Source: Turritopsis dohrnii
Taxonomy: Eukaryota; Cnidaria; Hydrozoa; Anthoathecata; Oceaniidae
DNA: 64,000 bases
Assembly (NCBI GenBank): GCA_027922465.2
Contig: BQMF02000001.1
Location: 806,001-870,000 of the forward strand
Direction: 5' to 3'
This document shows positions 1 through 11,828 of this stretch, one piece after another. A program made the position numbers and the translations under genes. Positions within the stretch are counted from its first letter, which is position 1. Every line of letters starts with the position of its first letter. The notes under the pieces are model-generated. The model ran no database searches. It saw only the letters and a program-made list of their open reading frames with translations, and was not told the origin of the DNA.

Positions 1-392
1 AAACTTTTTCTTTGTCTGTAATGAATTGGGGCTGATAATAGTACTTTCCATACAAAAACGTGATTGGCGTTATGAAGTGAATGTTTGGCTGGTTCGGAAT
101 CTTTTGTTACGTTATCATGTTCTTTCCAACGGGTCAGCGCATTTCGTTTGGTTTCGCCGATGTATGATGTGTTGCAAGAGGTGCAGGTACCTTCATAAAT
201 TACACACGATGGATATGGGTTCTTATCCTTGATTCTGAAGAGAGTTCTAACTTTCCTCGTGATCCATTTTATTTTGATGTCATACTTGTATTTCGTAAAC
301 TCGTTAAACTTGTAGATGAAGCGTTTCGAGGATTTTTCGTTGTCTGGGCAATAAGGAATTTCTAACAAGACTGTTTCTTTTGGTATTTCAAA
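1..392 (-). mobile_element. Penelope-like element fragment, inverted arm
   Basis: This stretch is the reverse complement of 621-1012 with no difference I could find by eye, and identity stops abruptly at 392. Read on the minus strand it encodes the linker and first part of the GIY-YIG endonuclease of a Penelope-like retroelement (the same protein as the next feature). It begins at the window edge, so the arm may continue outside. Inverted, 5'-truncated copies joined head to head are a known habit of Penelope-like elements. Near-identity of the arms implies a recent event or gene conversion. Confidence 0.85.
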
Positions 393-1103
393 TTATATTG
401 GTCTTCCAAAATACCAAAAAGATATAAGAGAAACACCATAAATGGCGATTTACATCGTTCTAAACAAATATCGTCCGACTTCAATAAAGAAGTTTCACTC
501 ATAAAACAAAAGTACACCAATGGAGATTACCCTTATAGATTCATTATGAGTGTGATAAATCAATTCAACCAAAAGAATACAGAAAGAATGGAAGATGACA
601 TGATCATTCCGCTGAAATTCTTTGAAATACCAAAAGAAACAGTCTTGTTAGAAATTCCTTATTGCCCAGACAACGAAAAATCCTCGAAACGCTTCATCTA
701 CAAGTTTAACGAGTTTACGAAATACAAGTATGACATCAAAATAAAATGGATCACGAGGAAAGTTAGAACTCTCTTCAGAATCAAGGATAAGAACCCATAT
801 CCATCGTGTGTAATTTATGAAGGTACCTGCACCTCTTGCAACACATCATACATCGGCGAAACCAAACGAAATGCGCTGACCCGTTGGAAAGAACATGATA
901 ACGTAACAAAAGATTCCGAACCAGCCAAACATTCACTTCATAACGCCAATCACGTTTTTGTATGGAAAGTACTATTATCAGCCCCAATTCATTACAGACA
1001 AAGAAAAAGTTTAGAAGCATCAATTATCGCCTTAAAACGTCCAAAACTAAATGAACAAATAGAATCAAAGAAATTAATTTTATTCAAAAACGGTGTAACA
1101 TGA
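393..1103 (+). mobile_element. Penelope-like element: RT thumb plus GIY-YIG endonuclease
   Basis: C-terminal part of a Penelope-like retrotransposon protein, which combines a reverse transcriptase with a GIY-YIG nuclease. Translation from about 394 starts with a WSSK..P.RYKRN.INGDLHR motif, typical of the RT thumb region in this family. It then runs uninterrupted through 546-1103. The GIY-YIG domain shows CVIYEGTCTSCNTSYIGET, where the paired Cys and the Y/YIG tract are family hallmarks, followed by R..EH and a conserved YRQRK..EASII tail. The RT palm (catalytic Asp residues) is absent, so the copy is 5'-truncated and not autonomous. The truncation point coincides with the junction to the inverted arm at 392/393. 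Confidence 0.85.
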
Positions 1104-1235
1104 TAATTACGTTTTTTCAAATAGTCTTTTACTCATATATTCACTCTTTTATGTACATTTATCAAGAGATTTTAAAATTTTTCTTTAGTCTATACTTAAG
1201 CATTTTTGTAAGAATTTTATACATTTTATGTAGCA

Positions 1236-1269
1236 CTGACGATGGTTGTTTAACCGAAAAGCTTCTGCT
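1236..1269 (+). ncRNA. Candidate hammerhead ribozyme core at the 3' end of the Penelope-like element
   Basis: The order CTGACGA (1236-1242), GGTT/AACC stem with loop GTTT (1244-1255), GAAA (1256-1259), then AGC-TTCT-GCT (1260-1269) matches the hammerhead core CUGANGA - stem II - GAAA - short stem III. One extra A is needed before stem III, and I could not build a convincing stem I. Hammerhead motifs are known from Penelope-like elements. A similar string, CTGAAGA..CC.GAAAAGC, occurs at 32244-32267 next to another Penelope relic. Activity is unproven. Confidence 0.4.
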
Positions 1270-2198
1270 ATTTTAAACTTATTGTTTTTAATGCTTACAT
1301 TATCCAATGAACAGCAATGACTGGTGTAAAAACAGCCTTAAACGGATGCTTATAATTATTGAGCTTGAAAAATATATGACAATCACATCGATATATCGAT
1401 TTCTAGTCCCACATTTTCCTTTTTGAGGACATTTAGTAGGGAAGGCAAACTAAACACATTTGAGGGAAACCATCGTATGATGAAACATTATTTAGATTTT
1501 TCTCGGGCCTATGTTCACGATGGATGATATTATTGAATACCATATACTCGACCATACTCTACCTAAAGCTTTTATCATATCAGTCGAATGTTTTCATGAA
1601 AAAGAACGAAAGAAACATAAAAAGCCTTCGTAACTTTACCTTTAGGACGTTCCCCAAGAAACCCTGGGTTTGAGGTTGATACAGTTCAGATAACTCTTAC
1701 GTCATTTCCACGGGAAACTTATTTTGATGCCCCCTCGATATATTAAAAAATACAAATGCGAAATCTTCAAAATCTATGTAATATCTCTAAAAATTAGCTG
1801 AATCAACATTTTATATATATATATAAGAAATTGTCATCATTACAACATATATTTATAAAAATGGGATATCCGATTATAACACCAATTCAGTGCGCAGGGT
1901 AATTTTTCGGATTCAGATCCATGTGGGGGGCGAGGGTTGTTTGAACAGTTTTGTTACTAAGTATCGCTGTAGAATTGGGTGACTTTCGAAAGAATTTTCA
2001 AAGCATTTTCCTCGCAAAAAGACGTATCTTGCCATGTTGTTTTCGCTATTATCTCATAATTACATAATAAAGTACAAAATTGAACGAAGAAAGCGAATGT
2101 GCTCAATTTGCGTGTGTGTACCTTTGTGTGTATTTTCGAAAAATATTTTCTTAACGTGAAACAGCCACTTAGCCACCAGGGTTAAAGTCAACTTGACG
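1270..2198. other. Intergenic stretch, no feature seen
   Basis: AT-rich DNA with a short TA run near 1812-1825. No credible ORF, RNA gene or inverted-repeat end was recognised. It includes the 3' flank of the SLC15-like gene, so its 3' UTR should lie in the right part. Confidence 0.5.
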
Positions 2199-5100
2199 TT
2201 ACTGGTCTGTAGAGGACTGGGCACCATTGCGCCTAACCTCACTTTCCTCTTCGTCCAACAGCCTGGCAGTCGATCGATCGCGATCATTCCACGAATAATT
2301 CATTGCAACAATAGTGAAGATGATAAAGTTTAGTAATACCATACCAGCCAGGCAGAAAAAATAAAATTCGTAAGAACAGTTTTTCATTTTGTCGCAAAAC
2401 CACCTCGTTTTGGAAGCTCGCTTAATGATGACGATTAGTATTGCGCCAACAAAAGCGCCCATCCCAGCAGCTGCTAAGAACAGTCCCATAACAACACTAT
2501 GTAAAAACTTTGGCGATTGAGCGTAAGCGAACTCTAAACCTAAACGTAACAAATTAATATCGTTCACGAAACACATTAAGGTGTGAGTAAGGGGAAAAAA
2601 CGTGTTGTTTTTTATTTAATCCTTTTGAAAGGAATATGTTTATATCAAGTATGATACCTTTTTGTAAAGCTTATTTACATCTCTAAAAGCTCATGTTAAA
2701 AATTTTGAGGTAAACTAAAAATTTTAAATTTTAGAGTGAGTCAAAGAAAATGAACCTTGTTGTACAAACGTAGCTCCATTTACAAAACGAGCTCAGTTTG
2801 ACTTACGTGTTTTACACTTTTGTAATCTCAAGACATAGAGTGAAAAACGCTTTTTTTGTTTTTACTCAAATGAATTATTTTCAGAGTTATTTTCAATTTC
2901 TCTAAAACATTGTTTTCTGTTTTCATTTTTTTCGTTTACAAGAGTGTAACTCCTGTTCTGTTCAAAATTACAAGATACAAAAAAAAGCGTTTTTAGATCT
3001 ATCCTTCAGCTTCTCAGTAAGCCAAATCTCAACCTCTGAGCTCTTTTAGTTTTGTAAATGGAGTGGCTCTGAAATGAAAAATGAACACCGAAAAAAAGGC
3101 TTCAAAAATTTTTCTTTTTCGTGTGAACTAATTAATTATTTATGAAACGGAATTTCGAAACAAAAGGATCAATACGCAACATGATCAATATGTTTTGTTT
3201 TTTCATGATCTTTAATGTACACAAATAAGCCGCTAATACAACGTTTTTGGAAAATAAACAGACTTCCCAGCCACTTCCTGAAAAAATAATTTCACCTTTG
3301 CAAAATTCAGAGTTCCTTTCATCCTGATGTGCAAAAAAAAAATTCAATGATTTTTTTCCTTACTCACACCTTAAAGGTGAAATGAAGTCCTATATGTCTG
3401 TTAGCAAAGATTTGTGCAAAAACATTTTAGATCTCCGTACTCCTTTGACTCCTGTTACCTCATGACCAAGAAAACTTTTTCGAAAACTCAGAATAAATTT
3501 CACCAATACAAAAAAAAACAAAAATATGACACGAAAGACATACCAGCAATACTAGTAAATACTTCACCACAACCCATGAAAGCATACTGTGGGATCTGTA
3601 CAAATACAGTCACAGTAGAAGGTTGATCATTTTTAATATGACCATCTTTTCTGTAAATCTCGGTTAGCCCAGCCGCAACCATGGACAGTACTGCAAACAA
3701 CATCCCTATACCCATTCGCCTTAATGGCGAAAACGTGAAATTGAAACGTCGACAGAATGGGTAAACACAATGATTTAGTAACTGGATGAAAAACAGAATA
3801 GTAATGATGTCGAAGAGGTTCATCGAAGTTGCAGGTATTCGGAATTCCTTTATACATGTATTCATGAGTTGACCTTGTAGCAGAAATGTTGTTGGCATCT
3901 AAATAATGGTAGATAATAATAAAATTATACAGAATAAATAAGTTTGATGCTTGGATTTCATTGGATAATTAAGAAGGGAGAGTTTTTTTGTTTTTTTTCT
4001 GGTATGAAATATCCATTCAGCCAAATTAAACAAGAAGATTAAGATGAGGACAAATGATGCACCTTGAAAAACTTACCTGAAAATATGTAACCCAAAATGA
4101 AATCATTAACAAAAAAAATAAGCACAAATCCCTGAAACAGCGCACCATGTTGACTTGTTCAGAAGAATACTTCCCTCCAAACGAAACATGGGCATAGTCT
4201 AGTAGATTAAGTCTTGCTCCATATGGCAGTTCTGCTTGAACTCTATGCCTGTTCCTTATCTTCTTGGATATGGCATGACATACAACTTGTACTACATCAG
4301 TGAGTCTACTCCCATTTGCAGGAGAGCAATGGTATTTGTTTCTTCCCAAAAGGAATATTACAGTTGATATAAACATACCAGCAACAGCAGGTATGAAACC
4401 ATGAAAGAAATTATTCATTCTTTGAACATACGCAATAAATGAGAAGGCGATCAAGGATGCTATATTGATAATCCAGTAAAAGACATTGAAAAATTTCTGA
4501 ACACTTTTTTCACCATACATACGAACTTGTTGGATGCCAAAGGAGGATATGCTAGATTTGATGCTTCCACTACCAATGGAAACAAATAAAAGTGCAATTC
4601 CAAAAAGCATTTTTTTAAGCCATTCTTCCGTAATTCCGTTGTATGACGCTACTAATAATGATGACGTACCAATGACATGCAATAAATTTCCAATAAATAT
4701 CGAATTAAATTTTCCCAACCACGCATCACAGAACCACCCTCCAAAAAGTGGGAGGATATAGCTAACACCTAAAAAGACAAATGAAAATAAACAGGTTCAA
4801 CAAATATGGCTGAAACGTTTTGGTAAGAAATTGATATAGACAGCTGGTGGCATAGCCTACCACAGTGGATTAGGTATTTTATTAGGATATTTTCTCAGGT
4901 AATATTATATAGCAAAAATATTGCAACAGGAAAGAGCAAAATTGAGTTGCAAAACATTTGTACATTTCTATGTTGTTAGATAGGATTCTTAAAATTCTAT
5001 TGCCTCAGTAACCAAAAAATATCAAATTATGATACATTTTATATATTTATTAAGGAGTCAGCAGAATACTGATATACTATTAACGTCACGTTTTGTAGTT

Positions 5101-5357
5101 GATCAGTCAAAACTCTTAATTAATGAGATTTCCCCTGCTATATACATTTTGAAATTACCTGCAAATGATAAGACAATGATTGATGCATCTTCAGTATTGT
5201 AATCAAATCTTTCTCTGCAGTATATTATTAAGTTGGCTGCTATACTATAATAAGCTAATCTTTCACAAAATTCAACAACCAAGATAAACCACACACATAC
5301 AGAAAATGTGCTGTTTGTGCACTCAGAACTTATAACAATGTCTGCATCTTCATTCAT
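2199..5357 (-). CDS. SLC15 family proton-coupled oligopeptide/histidine transporter (PHT/SLC15A4-like)
   Basis: Four coding exons: 5357-5159, 4768-4077, 3898-3544 and 2539-2199, giving 528 aa. All introns are GT..AG and phases agree (the Gly at exons 1/2 and 3/4 is split after its first base). The family is multi-pass membrane proteins moving di/tripeptides or histidine with protons, often in endolysosomes. Visible marks: an N-terminal helix with EFCERLAYY, the POT motif LFGGWFCDAWLGKF at the exon 1/2 joint, TYFQMPTTF at the exon 2/3 joint, [29 protein letters not shown] across exons 3/4, and closing helices. The last two resemble vertebrate SLC15A3/A4 more than SLC15A1/A2. Length is slightly short but both ends look complete. 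The last intron holds a MITE. Substrate is inferred only from family. Confidence 0.9.
2580..3370. mobile_element. TTAA-flanked MITE inside the last SLC15 intron
   Basis: The left end GGTGTGAGTAAGG (2580-2592) is mirrored by CCTTACTCACACC (3358-3370). TTAA sits at both outer borders (2576-2579 and 3371-3374). The interior is also partly palindromic (GCTCCATTTACAAAAC.. near 2771 against ..GTTTTGTAAATGGAG near 3050). There is no coding capacity. TTAA duplication points to piggyBac- or Kolobok-type mobilisation. It lies wholly within the intron and leaves both splice sites intact. Confidence 0.8.
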
Positions 5358-5359
5358 GA

Positions 5360-5392
5360 CTGAAATCTAAACAAAAAAAATAAATCAAAAAA
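5360..5392 (-). promoter_or_regulatory. 3' splice acceptor two bases before the SLC15-like start codon
   Basis: A T-rich tract ending TTTAGATTTCAG lies directly before TC-ATG of the SLC15-like gene. This is a good acceptor in the 5' leader. It implies either a 5' UTR intron or addition of a spliced leader, which is known in Hydra and some other hydrozoans. No donor partner was identified. Confidence 0.5.
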
Positions 5393-6318
5393 CAGACTGG
5401 TCAGATTGGTTCCAGGGTTATTCAGGATTTTCCAGGACGCTGGCAACACTGATATTTCAAAATAATTCTGTTTTATCTATAAAGGCTTGGTACTGGGTAA
5501 TTACAAAGAAAGAACCTCACCATGCAAATTTGTTGAAAAATCACCGAAGAGGAGTAAATTTTTTGTTCAGCTGTTTTTCAACATAATGACATTTTACTGG
5601 TTCCAAGGATTGAAGTCTAATTGAGCTCATTTTCTTTTGCTTACAATTTCTAATTCTTTACATTTGTGAATATAGGAGTGTTTTTTTTAATGAGGCTTTA
5701 TTGAAAAAAGAGGTTTTTTGTAGGGAGGTTTGTTTTATCAGTATAATCAAAGCACATAAAAACCCATAATCATGAAATGACCCTAAGATTGTTCTTTTTA
5801 TGTGAAAAGTGTAAAAAGAACATTTAATGGCAGAGGTTTTGCTTACTTTGGCTAGAAACTCGGAAGAAATTCTACTTCTAAGTCAGGAACCAATTAGCAT
5901 GCCCATATTACCATATTTTATGATGCATAAAAATACTGACACTAAAATATACTATTCTAGTCAGTAAAAGGCCGAACCTGTGGTACACCCAGGAGAGGCC
6001 AGTTTGTTCTTTTAGATATAGAATAAAGAGAACAAATAAAAAATTTACTGTTTTTGGTGGATGAAAGGAGAAGAAGGAAATTGGAATCTTTTGACACAGT
6101 CAACAAAGAAGATCCTATGAAATTGTCATTTTGGAGAAATAGGAGAAGAAAGAAAAAGTCAAGTCCAAGTCCCACAAATTGACCTACTATTCTACAATGT
6201 ATACCATTGATGAGGTTACAAATGATGTTGAAAAATGGACGGAAATAATTGCAGACCTGTGTTCAAAAGCCCCAAACGAAACAATTCGGGACTGTCTAGG
6301 ACTTTACGATCCAGAAAG
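5393..6318. other. Intergenic, upstream of the SLC15-like gene
   Basis: No gene recognised. The short ORFs have no recognisable motif. From about 6190 the plus strand may already be decayed 5' sequence of the LINE that becomes recognisable near 6330. The promoter of the SLC15-like gene should be in the left part, but no core element stands out. Confidence 0.4.
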
Positions 6319-6324
6319 CAGAAT

Positions 6325-8010
6325 ATAATGACTCAAAAAAAGATACAGTAATTGGCACACTTATTAAAGAAATTGATACTCTGAAGCACAATTCAGCTGC
6401 TGGGCCTGATGGTGTGCCTGCTGTGTTTCTTAAAGAATGCAAGTTCACCATCTCGTCATCAAGTTCACCCATTTACCTGTTGCAAAGAAAATTTTTGGAT
6501 GAAGAAACAACTCCAGAGATTCTCAAAACAAGCATCATTTCCCCAATCTTCAAAAAAGGCAATCAAGGGATCCAGCCAACTACCGTCTAGTTTCACTAAC
6601 GTCGCATGTGATAAAACTTTTTGAAAAGATTGTGAGGAGGAAATTAATAGACCACCTTGAAGAAAATAACCTTTTCAACCAGAATCAGCACGGTTTCAGA
6701 GCTGGTAGGTCCTGTTTGAGCCAATTACTTTCCCACATGGACACTGTTTTCTCCCTATTGGAAGATGGCTACAATGTTGATACAATCTACCTGGACTTCA
6801 GCAAGGCCTTTGATAAGGTCGACCACACCATCCTGCTGAGGAAACTAGAAAGCCTTGGAATCGATGGTAAACTGTTAAGTTGGATCAAATCGTTTCACAC
6901 CAACAGAACTCAGCATGTGTCAGTCAACAGTCACCTCTCTGATCCAATGGAAGTTAAATCTGGCATGCCTCAGGGGTCAGTCCTAGGACCTCTTTTGTTT
7001 ATCATAATGATCGCAGATATTGATGAGAAAGTTAAATTTGCAATCATCTCCTGTTTTGCAGACGATACTAGGCTGCTAAAGTCCATCAAAACTGTAATGG
7101 ACAATTTCCAACTCCAACATGATCTTAACAAGGTCTATGCCTGGACAACAACATGAATCTAAATGGTGAAAAGTTTGAACAGTTGTCATATGGTAAAGAT
7201 GCTAAACTTAAAGAAAATTCCATATATTTTGCAGAGAACAACACCATTATCAAAACCCCCAAACATGTCAAAGATTTGGGGGTGATCATCACAGATGATG
7301 CCAAATTTGAGGAACATATGAATGCTGTAGTAAAGAAATGCTCTGATCTCAGCGCATGGATTCTGCACACTTTCAAGTCTCGAGAAAAGAATGTGATGTT
7401 AACTGGGAAGGCGCTTGTTATTCCACATCTTGATTATTGCTCCCAATTATGGTCACCAACAAGAAGATCAGATATACAAAAGATTGAGATGGTCCAGCGT
7501 GCTTTTGTCAGAAAAATCAAAAGCATGCATAATCTATCCTACTGGCAGCAATTGAAATGTCTAAAGCTCTACAGCCTGGAAAGAAGAAGAGAGCGCTACC
7601 AAGTAATCTACATCTGGTCAATTCTAGAAGGTTTGGTGCTCAACTTTCAACACACTGGGGGCAGACAGATGGTTGGTGGTATAAACTACTATACACACCA
7701 GAGGCTTGGTAAAAACTGTTCTACCAGAGTACCCAAGCTTGGGCCCTACAGAAGTCTGATCACTAGCAGCTTTGCTTTTCGTGGTCCAAAACTCTTCAAT
7801 GGGCTTCCTAGGGAACTAAGGAATTGTACCAACTGTGCTAAGAACGTCTTCAAAACAAAACTTGATAAATATCTGCATACTGTGCCTGTACCCTCTTATT
7901 CTTGGGTATGTCCAGTTCAGGCAAGCTGACTCAAACAGCCTTCCAGATATGAAGAACTGCATTGGACTCAACGAGTTGGATGTGTGAGGATTCACAGAAA
8001 CAATATCAAG
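6325..8010 (+). mobile_element. Non-LTR retrotransposon (CR1/L2/Jockey-like group), RT portion, degenerate
   Basis: Reverse transcriptase of a LINE, truncated at its 5' side and broken by at least two frameshifts (near 6500-6600 and near 7145). Motifs in order: NSAAGPDGVPAVFLK (RT motif 0/1, about 6390-6430), ANYRLVSLT, KAFDKVDHTILL (palm, about 6805), GMPQGSVLGPLLF (about 6965) and the catalytic FADDT (about 7060). Then come the thumb and the C-terminal region with HLDYCSQLW (about 7430), ending at 7929. No endonuclease domain remains. It cannot be functional. Clade assignment is tentative, since only RT motifs are visible and no TSD was found. Confidence 0.85.
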
Positions 8011-8203
8011 TAAATCAAGTAAGTACCCTCTCCTATTGCCCAGTTCGACAAAGAAACATTCATACAAGAAAATTTGACCTGAAAATAAACAATAAGAAGA
8101 TACTTTATGTGTTACAGAAGAAAAGAATGGACACAACATATATGCTACTGTATTAAATGATGGTGGTAAAGGTAAACGCTACTATGCAAGTTTTTCTTTA
8201 TAT

Positions 8204-8431
8204 TTGTGCACCATGCCCGTGGAATTGTTTCCATGTTCAATTTGTAACAAACCAGTTAGAAATAATGCTATTTTTTGCAACTTTTGTGAACATTGGGTTC
8301 ATCCAAAATGTAATCGCCTTAACACTAGCGATTTCAATAAACTTATTGAATCAGATGAAAATGAGGTCTGGTCCTGCTATAAATGTAACTGTATCCCTTT
8401 TTCCAATTACCTGATGAATCTCTTCCATTAA
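8204..8431 (+). pseudogene. PHD-type zinc finger of the LINE
   Basis: Cys/His spacing C-x2-C ... C-x2-C ... H-x2-C ... C-x2-C (CSIC, CNFC, HPKC, CYKC) with a Trp before the last pair (VWSCYKC). This fits a PHD finger. It precedes the endonuclease of the same retrotransposon, where such fingers are thought to act in nucleic-acid or chromatin binding. It is separated from the endonuclease by stops. Confidence 0.65.
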
Positions 8432-10488
8432 GCCTTCCATTCCAATCTCTTCCATTAAGCTTTAATGATGAAGAAAACTTTTTCTCTTTGATTTTGCGGA
8501 CACAACACTCTGAAAACCTGAAATCTCTTGATTGGAGATATTATGACACACTCTCTTTTAACAAGATGATTTCTAAATCTTCAATGTCCCAAGGTCCTAC
8601 TACTTCTTTTTTTCATTTAAATGTGAATTCTCTTAATTTACACCTGGATAATCTTGAAATCTTCCTCAGTTCTTTAAGTCTTAATTTTGATATCATATGA
8701 CATTCTGAAACTCGCACTTTATCTACTTCAATTTCTAACCCTACTATTTCTGGATATCAATCATATGTCACTGCTACTGAAGCTAAATCATGGGGGTACT
8801 CTGCTTTTTATTTCTAATAAATTAAATTCATTTAGAAGATTTGCTCTTGAGTTTCTCATGTACTCCCCTAAACTTCTGAAATCAACATTTTGCAGAAATT
8901 CTTGTCAAAAATAAGCTGAATATTGTGGTTGGTACTATCTACAGACACCATGCTCTTTCTCCCTCAGATTTCTCCAATAATTTTCTTCTTCCTCTACTAG
9001 AAAAGGTAAACCGCCAAGGTAAACTTCTTGTTCTTTTAGGTGATTTTAATCTAAATCAAAAAACAACGAAAGTCACATAGCTAATTTTCTTGACATCCTT
9101 GGTAACTATCTCATGCTCCCTTACATCAACCTTCCTACTAGAATAGACAATTCTTCTCAAACTTTGATTGACAATATTTTCATTTCATCCCATTCATTTA
9201 AATCAGTATCAGGTAATCTTATTTCTGGCATTTCGGATCATTTAACCCAATCTGTAATTTTAGATAACTCCATCAACAACCCTATTAATCCATCTGTATA
9301 AGGATTGGAAAAATTTAATACAGAAAACTTTATTATCTGATTTTAGATTAATTGATTGGAATTCATATCTTGAATTTGATAATAAAGATCCTAATATCTA
9401 TTTTAATTTATTTATGGATAAACTAAATAAACTTGTAGATTTGCACACTCACACAAGAAAATTGTGCAAAAAACAAATACTAAGTAAAGATAAACCTTGG
9501 ATAACTAAAGGATTAAGGAATTCCATAATGAAAACAGATAAAATCTTGAAGAAAAACAGTAGAGATCTGGAAGCCAAAAATAATCTCCATGATAAGTATA
9601 AACACTACCACAACACAATCACCCGACTCATAAAATTAAGCAAGAAAAACTTCTATCAAACATTTTTTGACAATAATATTAACAACTCAAAACGGATCTG
9701 GAAAGGAATAAATGAACTTACTCTAAAAGAAAAGAAAATCAGTAACATTTCCCTTAAAATTGAGAATAAAATCATTGAGGATCAATCTGAAGTTGCTAGT
9801 GCTTTTAATGATTTTTTTCAGTTCCATTGCTCAAAACTTGCAAGATGAAATTCCTAACTTTGATAACTTTGAAAATTATGTTACTGGTCTCACATCTCCT
9901 GAATCTTTTTTCCTCAAAGCTGTTACTATAGACGAAATGTTGAAAACCCTGAAATCTCTAAATCATTCTAAAAGCATTGGTGACTCCAGCATTCATCATT
10001 GTGTTCCTATTGAACTTGCAAATATTTTAACAGATTTAATCAACCCAACGTTTGAAACTGGTATATTCCCCCATTCACTAAAAATTACTAAAGTAATTCC
10101 CATATTTAAGAACAAGGGTTCACACTTAGATGTCAATAATATCGCCCCATTTCGTTGCTCTCCAATATAGACGAAATATTTGAAAAGCTAGTTCATGAAA
10201 GGTTAACATCCTTCATAGTTAAGCATAATGTCTTTTTTAATAAACAATTTGGCTTCAGGAAATCTCATTCTACTAACCACACATTAATTATGTTAACTGA
10301 AAAGATCAGGAAATCTAGATAATGGATAATTTTCTTGTGGTGTGTTCATTGACCTGCAGAAGGCATTTCATTCTGTGGATCATAACATCCTTCTAGGTAA
10401 GCTTGAGAGCTATGGTATCCGAGGCAAGTGCAATGGTTCAGATCATATGTAACAGGTAGAATGCAATATGTCAACCTAAATGGTAAGA

Positions 10489-10674
10489 TTATTTGTTTGC
10501 TTTCTGTGATCCTCCCCTTATTTCTCAACCGATGCTATTCTTCTTTTGCAGTAATCATATTTCATTTGAAAATTTTTAGCATTCTTCAATTTTAAATGTA
10601 GCATAAATTTTTAATATTTTATATATTTTATGAACTTATTTGAATTAAATGTGCAAACTTTTTTTTAAAAAAAA
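10489..10674 (+). mobile_element. Poly(A) retroposon inserted in the LINE, 16-bp TSD
   Basis: AACCTAAATGGTAAGA occurs at 10473-10488 and again at 10675-10690. Between them lies about 186 bp of sequence unrelated to the LINE, ending in T8-A10 next to the right copy. On removing the insert, the LINE reading resumes across the site (VNLNGK). A TSD of this length with an A-tail is typical of target-primed reverse transcription in trans. The insert resembles an AT-rich mRNA 3' end (AATTAAAT near 10640) rather than a tRNA-derived SINE. Confidence 0.8.
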
Positions 10675-11828
10675 AACCTAAATGGTAAGAAATCTGGTTT
10701 TAGGAAAATTTTTCATGGCATTCCTCAAGGATCTGTCTTAGGGCCTTTACTATTCATTATGTACATTAATGACCTTCCAAATGCCCTACTGTTTAGTGAA
10801 GCTACTCTATTTGCTGATGACACTTGCTTACTTTATTCTACTTACTCTCTTAAATTGATAGAGAAACATCTAAACATTGATCTGAAGCGGCTTTTTAAAT
10901 GGCTTTACGCAAATAAAATTTCTCTCAATGTTTCCAAAACTGAAGTTTTACTTTTTCATAATGATCACAAAATTATCAACCACAATGTTCGGCTGAAATT
11001 AAATGGAAAACTATTATCTTTTAGTACTACTGTCAAGTATTTAGGAGTTCATATAGACAATCACCTTTCTAAGAAAACTCATTTTGATACCCTTTCTATA
11101 AAAATTAGAAAAGCAAATGGTCTCATTTCCAAACTTCGTCATTTTGCTCCTAGATCTATCCTTCATCGTTTTTATTATTCATTTTTTGACTCTGACCTTA
11201 TGCTTGCCAGACTTGGGCTCAGAGTTTCAAACTGTACTAGGATTTTTAAGCTTCAGAAGCAGTGTCTGAGATTGATAACCTTTTCAAAATATAATGCTAA
11301 TACTTCACCTATTTTCTTGAATCTTGAAATTCTAAAGCTTTCTGATCAAGTTAAACTGCTTTATGTTACCTTAATTTTTCTTATACTCACTAACTCTGCA
11401 CCTGTAGCTCTGATCAATGCATACAACTTAAAGAAATACCCAGACTTTCACCACACCAGGGGACATTCTTTAGGATTACTCACCAGACCACAATGTAATA
11501 ATACCTTCAAAATGGCATCAACTCTATTATTTATCAGTCTGTAGTTCAGTGGAATGAGCTTCAGATGCTTTATCCAGGATCCCACCTCTTTCAAAATCTA
11601 AACTTAGTAATATTTACAAAAGCATTTTTCAGTAATTGCTGATTTGTTACAAATTAAGTTTTTACTTGTTTAAAGTAGTGATACAGTTTTGCACTTAACT
11701 TGTATTTTAGGTGGCCACCTCTCTGATTAGTCATTGACTATTAGGTGTGTCTCCTTTCATTTTTTCAGATATGTACATGATTTTCCTTGTTTTATTTGTT
11801 TGGAAATTATACTTTTATTGTATATTCC

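Larger units (their letters stand above)
8157..11820 (+). mobile_element. Second non-LTR retrotransposon: PHD-like finger, AP endonuclease, RT; broken
   Basis: A longer LINE copy in pieces. 8204-8431 encodes a C4HC3 PHD-like finger. 8600-9300 is an AP-type endonuclease: HLNVNSL, a decayed SETRT where TETW is usual, GTIYRHH, LLGDFNL, and ISDHLTQ near the end. 9414-10170 is the linker and RT start (GDSSIHH, KVIPIFKNKG). 10200-10480 continues ([24 protein letters not shown]) with stops. 10690-11544 holds GIPQGSVLGPLLF, the catalytic FADDT and the C-terminal domain. Several stops and frameshifts make it dead. A foreign poly(A) insertion splits it at 10489-10674. The 3' tail runs to about 11820. 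Finger plus AP endonuclease plus RT is seen in CR1-like elements of invertebrates. Confidence 0.85.
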
